A stretch of DNA of 64,000 bases, taken from SHZI01 sp963802215 (GTDB lineage Bacteria; Pseudomonadota; Gammaproteobacteria; Steroidobacterales; GCA-2729495). The first letter of the stretch is position 1, and each line of letters opens with the position of its first letter. The stretch is taken from contig CAWDHQ010000001.1 of assembly GCA_963802215.1 (NCBI GenBank), forward strand, positions 1,860,001-1,924,000, given 5' to 3'. The position numbers and the translations under genes are program-made. The notes under the pieces are model-generated. The model was not told where the DNA came from. It saw nothing but the letters and a program-made list of their open reading frames with translations, and made no database searches. Of the stretch, positions 60,867 to 64,000 are shown piece by piece.

Positions 60867-62093
60867 ATGAGTACTCAAACGAAGGAAACGGGCCGACGCC
60901 GCACGGGGCTGTGGCTGGCGCTGGCCCTCCTGGTCGTTGTCAATGCCGTCTACTGGGAAGACCCCTGGCTGTGGCGCAACTACGTACGCTTCTTCAGCAG
61001 TGGCGATCCCATGGCGGAGGAGCTGCTACCGCCCGATGAGGAAATCCGGGGCGACGGTTCCTACGTGCTGCCCGTCGCGCCCCCGGACCAGCGCACCATC
61101 GCCGCCGCCGCCCTGGCCGACATGGAGCGCTACGCCGCGAGCTTCGGCAGTCATGCGCTTATCGTCGTCCACAATGGCATCATCCAGGACGAATGGTACG
61201 CGCCCCACTGGGAGCGGGACCAGCTCACCCAGTCCCAGTCCATGCACAAGTCGCTGATGGGCCTCTTCATCGGCGTGGCCATCGCGGACGGGCGCATCGG
61301 CTCGGTGGACGACCCGGTGGGCAGGTACCTCGCGGAGTGGCGCGATGACCCGCGAGGACGGATCACGCTTCGCCAGATGCTGCAGATGAGCTCGGGGCTG
61401 GCCCAGTACGGCTTCACGCTGAATCCCTTCACCGACGACCTGCGCTGGCTCAACTCGGGACAATCCGGCGAGGTCCTGTTGCGCACGCCGCTGGCCAGCT
61501 GGGAGCCCGGCTCCCGCTACGACTACAACAACGTCAACTCGGAGCTCCTCGGCATGGTGCTGGAGCGCGCCTACGGCCAGCGCTATTCCCGGATCCTGCG
61601 CGATAAACTCTGGCTGCCCATGGGCGGCGAGCGCGCGCGCGTGCACACCGACCGGCCGGGCGGCCGCGCCTTCACGTCGTGCTGCCTCGCTGCGCCGGCC
61701 ATGGACTGGGCGCGGGTCGGCATGCTGCTGCTGGGCGAGGGCTCGGTAAACGGCCAGCACATCGTGCCGGTGGAATGGTTACGGGAGATGATCACGCCGT
61801 CGCCGTCCGCCGTGTTCTATGGTTACCAGATCTGGCTCGGCAACGGCGACCCGGCAGTGCCGCAGGAGCACGCCGGCTCCTCCGGCGCCGTCGTGCCCGG
61901 GCCGTTCCTGGCCCGCGACACGTTCATGACCTGGGGCCGCGGCCAGCAGCACGTCTTCGTCGTGCCGTCACGCCAGCTCGTCGTGGTCCGCCTGGGGCCG
62001 GCGCTCGGGCGCCAGCCGATCCAGCCGGGCTTCGACATCACCTACCTCGTCAACGCCGCGATCCGTGGCATGGAGACGCGCCAGGCCCGCTGA
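60867..62093 (+). CDS. Class C beta-lactamase-family serine hydrolase
   Basis: The 408-residue protein has one N-terminal helix (LWLALALLVVVNAVYW) and a penicillin-binding-like fold. The nucleophile motif S125-M-H-K128 is in SQSMHKSL, and the second motif is YNN in YDYNNVNSELLG. The region resembles 6-aminohexanoate-dimer hydrolase (NylB) and esterase relatives. The third (KTG-like) motif is unclear. It should hydrolyse an ester or amide in the periplasm, bound to the inner membrane. GGGAG lies 6 bases upstream of ATG 60867. Confidence 0.83.
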   Translation: MSTQTKETGRRRTGLWLALALLVVVNAVYWEDPWLWRNYVRFFSSGDPMAEELLPPDEEIRGDGSYVLPVAPPDQRTIAAAALADMERYAASFGSHALIVVHNGIIQDEWYAPHWERDQLTQSQSMHKSLMGLFIGVAIADGRIGSVDDPVGRYLAEWRDDPRGRITLRQMLQMSSGLAQYGFTLNPFTDDLRWLNSGQSGEVLLRTPLASWEPGSRYDYNNVNSELLGMVLERAYGQRYSRILRDKLWLPMGGERARVHTDRPGGRAFTSCCLAAPAMDWARVGMLLLGEGSVNGQHIVPVEWLREMITPSPSAVFYGYQIWLGNGDPAVPQEHAGSSGAVVPGPFLARDTFMTWGRGQQHVFVVPSRQLVVVRLGPALGRQPIQPGFDITYLVNAAIRGMETRQAR

Positions 62094-62100
62094 AATTAAA

Positions 62101-62123
62101 ATCGCGGCGGTCGCCGCTCCTAC
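62101..62123 (-). repeat. GTAG REP unit with altered loop
   Basis: On the minus strand it reads GTAGGAGCGGCGACCGCC then GCGAT. The stem GCGGC/GCCGC is kept but the loop is GACC instead of TTCA, and the last base is T instead of C. Its TAG (62120-62122) is the stop codon of the 6-phosphogluconolactonase gene. Confidence 0.65.
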
Positions 62124-62875
62124 TTTTCGGGGGTGCGGAGAGGGACGACCACGCGGCGGATCGGTGGTCGCCGCCGCTTCGGCACGACGGCTTCGCGGGC
62201 GGCGGCCTCGTCCGTCACCAGCACGGCCCGGCGCCGCGCTACTCGTCCGGCAGGGAATGGGGCACCCCCGGCGTACAGATCCGCGACTACTCCAGCCTTG
62301 TCGGCGCCAGTGACAAACCAGAGCACGTTACGGGACCGGTTCAGCACCGGGAAGGTCAGCGTCATCCGGCGGTGTCCGTTGTGCTCGGCCGTCAGCGCCA
62401 CACTGCGGTCCTTCACGGCCAGGGCGGGATCACCGGGGAACAGCGATGCGGTGTGGCCGTCGTTACCGAGCCCGAGGTGCACCACATCGAGGACGGGCGG
62501 CTCGCCGGCCACCTGCGCAAGTTCCTCGCCGTAGGAGTCTGCGGCGCCATCGAGGTCCGCGCGATCGACCCACATCGGATGCAGGTTCCTGCGTGGGAGC
62601 GGGCCGCGCCACACCAGGATCTCGTCCAGGGCGCCCAGGTTGCGCGCGGAATCGCCCCGGGCCACCACACGTTCGTCCACCTGGTACACGTGGACCGCGG
62701 ACCAGTCGATGGGCTCGCGCGCGAGTGCCCGCAACATGGGCAATGGGGAGCTGCCGCCACTCAGCGCCAGGGAGGCCCGCGTCCGGCGACCGATGGCGAC
62801 GCCGAGGACGGTGGCGATCAGGCGTGCCGCGACTACCGCAGCCGCATCAGCCGTCCTGGCAATTTCCAGCCGCAT
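62120..62875 (-). CDS. pgl: 6-phosphogluconolactonase
   Basis: The 251-residue enzyme of the NagB/DevB type has LALSGGSSPLPMLRALA, VDERVVARGDSARN and the active-site motif LGLGNDGHTASLFPG. It hydrolyses 6-phosphogluconolactone, the second step of the oxidative pentose phosphate and Entner-Doudoroff routes. It follows zwf by 20 bases on the same strand. Its C-terminus (RRVVVPLRTPEK) is slightly extended and ends in the TAG of a GTAG repeat. Confidence 0.92.
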   Translation of the reverse strand: MRLEIARTADAAAVVAARLIATVLGVAIGRRTRASLALSGGSSPLPMLRALAREPIDWSAVHVYQVDERVVARGDSARNLGALDEILVWRGPLPRRNLHPMWVDRADLDGAADSYGEELAQVAGEPPVLDVVHLGLGNDGHTASLFPGDPALAVKDRSVALTAEHNGHRRMTLTFPVLNRSRNVLWFVTGADKAGVVADLYAGGAPFPAGRVARRRAVLVTDEAAAREAVVPKRRRPPIRRVVVPLRTPEK

Positions 62876-62895
62876 CCGGGTCGGGCCGTCCGGGA

Positions 62896-64000
62896 TCAGC
62901 TGCCGCGCCCGATCCCGTCCTGGGTCGGGTTGTACCAGCCGCCGAAGGCCGCCACCATTCGCTCAGCCTCGCGGGGGCCCCAGGTCCCAGGCTCATAGCG
63001 GTAGGCAGGGCCGCCCTTGTTGAGGACGGGGTCGCAGATCGCCCAGGCGGCTTCGACGCTGTCTTCCCGCGCAAACAGCGTGGCATCGCCACTCATCGCA
63101 TCACCAATGAGGCGCTCGTAGGCTTCCTTGGCCTCGCTCGTGGCATTGCACACGTAGAGCTCGATTTCCTCGCCGGCCATGCGCTCACCCGGTGTCTTGG
63201 TGCGCGAGCCCACCGCGATTGCAACCTGGTTCGGCCCGAGGCGGAAGCGGAAGTAGTTCGACTGGGGCGGCACTGGCTCGTCGAACACCTGCTGTGGCGG
63301 TGCCTTGAGGATCACCATCACCTCGGTCGCCGTGACCGGAAGGGACTTGCCCGCGCGGATGAAGAACGGCACGCCCTGCCAGCGCCAGGAATTCAGGTGC
63401 AACTCCATGGCGGCGTAGGTCTCCACGTCCGAGTCCGGTGCCACGCCCTCGTCGCCCCGGTACCCCTTGTACTGGCCCCGCACCATGCTCTGGGTGGTGA
63501 ACGGGCTGATGGCCCTGAGCACCTTGATGCGCTCGTCACGCTGCGCCTCGCCCCAGTAACCCACGGGCGGCTCCATGGCGAGGCTGGCGACCACCTCGAG
63601 CAGGTGGTTCTGCACCACGTCGCGAATGGCGCCCACTTCCTCGTAGAACTTGCCACGGCCCTCCACGCCAATGGTTTCGGCCATCGTGATCTGGACGCTC
63701 TCCACGTAGTTGCGATTCCAGATGGGCTCGAGGAACGAGTTGGCAAAGCGGAAGTACAGCAGGTTTTGCACAGGCTCCTTGCCGAGGAAGTGATCGATCC
63801 GGAAGATCGCCGCCTCGGGGAACACGCTGTGCAGTGTGTGATTCAGATCCCTTGCGGAAGCCAGGTCCCGGCCAAACGGCTTCTCCACGACGACCCGCGC
63901 GTTCTTCGCGCAGCCGGATTCGCCGAGGAGCTTGACCACAGGCCCGAATAGGCTCGGCGGGATTGCCAGGTAGAACAGCGGCGACTTCGCATCCTTCAGC
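62896..64000 (-). CDS. zwf: Glucose-6-phosphate 1-dehydrogenase (5' part beyond window)
   Basis: The gene enters from the right edge: the first visible residues LKDAKSPLFYLAIPPSLFGP are already inside the protein. The catalytic histidine lies in FRIDHFLGKEPVQNLLYFRFAN, preceded by VVEKPFGRDLASA, and AMEPPVGYWGE and YKGYRGDEGVAPDSDVETYA follow. The enzyme oxidises glucose 6-phosphate with NADP+ and feeds pgl, 20 bases downstream. About 368 codons are in the window, out of roughly 490 in the family. Confidence 0.95.
   Translation of the reverse strand, partial: LKDAKSPLFYLAIPPSLFGPVVKLLGESGCAKNARVVVEKPFGRDLASARDLNHTLHSVFPEAAIFRIDHFLGKEPVQNLLYFRFANSFLEPIWNRNYVESVQITMAETIGVEGRGKFYEEVGAIRDVVQNHLLEVVASLAMEPPVGYWGEAQRDERIKVLRAISPFTTQSMVRGQYKGYRGDEGVAPDSDVETYAAMELHLNSWRWQGVPFFIRAGKSLPVTATEVMVILKAPPQQVFDEPVPPQSNYFRFRLGPNQVAIAVGSRTKTPGERMAGEEIELYVCNATSEAKEAYERLIGDAMSGDATLFAREDSVEAAWAICDPVLNKGGPAYRYEPGTWGPREAERMVAAFGGWYNPTQDGIGRGS

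Overview
The window is about 67% GC, densely coded and free of phage, transposase, rRNA or tRNA signatures. It reads as chromosome of a Gram-negative gammaproteobacterium: TonB-dependent receptor, many lipoproteins with clear lipoboxes, an RND pump with its outer-membrane channel, a DUF2849-CysI-DUF934 sulfite-reductase cluster and a zwf-pgl pair. Short stem-loop repeats beginning with GTAG belong to the REP class best known from Xanthomonadaceae (SMAG elements of Stenotrophomonas) and Pseudomonas. That suggests a Xanthomonadales-like relative, but the lineage is inferred, not proven.

Layout. 1-653: an RRM protein (cut by the window edge) behind a periplasmic SlyD-like FKBP. 1023-3067: a broken VOC/glyoxalase gene and an APC amino-acid permease. 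3086-10524: a sugar dehydrogenase-cytochrome lipoprotein, then a likely oxalate/glyoxylate set (alanine-glyoxylate-type aminotransferase, ketopantoate-reductase-like protein, oxalate-CoA-ligase-like enzyme, Tat-exported FAD amine oxidase). 10558-14776: TonB receptor, DJ-1/PfpI protein and AzlCD. 14796-18765: a winged-helix/hydrolase fusion regulator and a NodIJ-type ABC exporter. 18881-22463: Lon with a recognisable heat-shock promoter, a membrane protein and YjdM. 22537-26771: a MacB-like ATPase-permease-adaptor exporter. 26874-32795: secreted and outer-membrane proteins of unknown role plus a TGS GTPase.

The most striking block is 32837-46848. A NhaC Na+/H+ antiporter faces a long minus-strand operon that starts with an NlpE/META lipoprotein and a DUF3313 lipoprotein, continues with an RND adaptor and RND pump, then an unknown membrane protein and Mrp genes E-F-G-B-C-D, and ends with the NodT-type outer-membrane channel. 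The Mrp cation antiporter module therefore sits inside a tripartite efflux operon, and most of its genes overlap by 4-8 bases. No MrpA-type large subunit is present.

47006-55500 holds a CREST/ceramidase-like membrane hydrolase, several lipoproteins, a glycosyltransferase, a TauD dioxygenase and a DUF4382 protein. 55468-58194 holds a lipid-type ABC exporter, a DUF6524-like protein, a non-coding locus with nested palindromes and a strong terminator, and a 50-residue membrane protein. 58356-60816 is the sulfite-reductase cluster, followed by a class C beta-lactamase-like hydrolase and pgl-zwf (zwf runs off the right edge).

Across the window, GTAG REP units occur at eight loci. In ten gene ends the TAG of the GTAG is itself the stop codon, often for both genes of a convergent pair. 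Three loci are long, perfectly paired palindromes whose inner arms differ from locus to locus.
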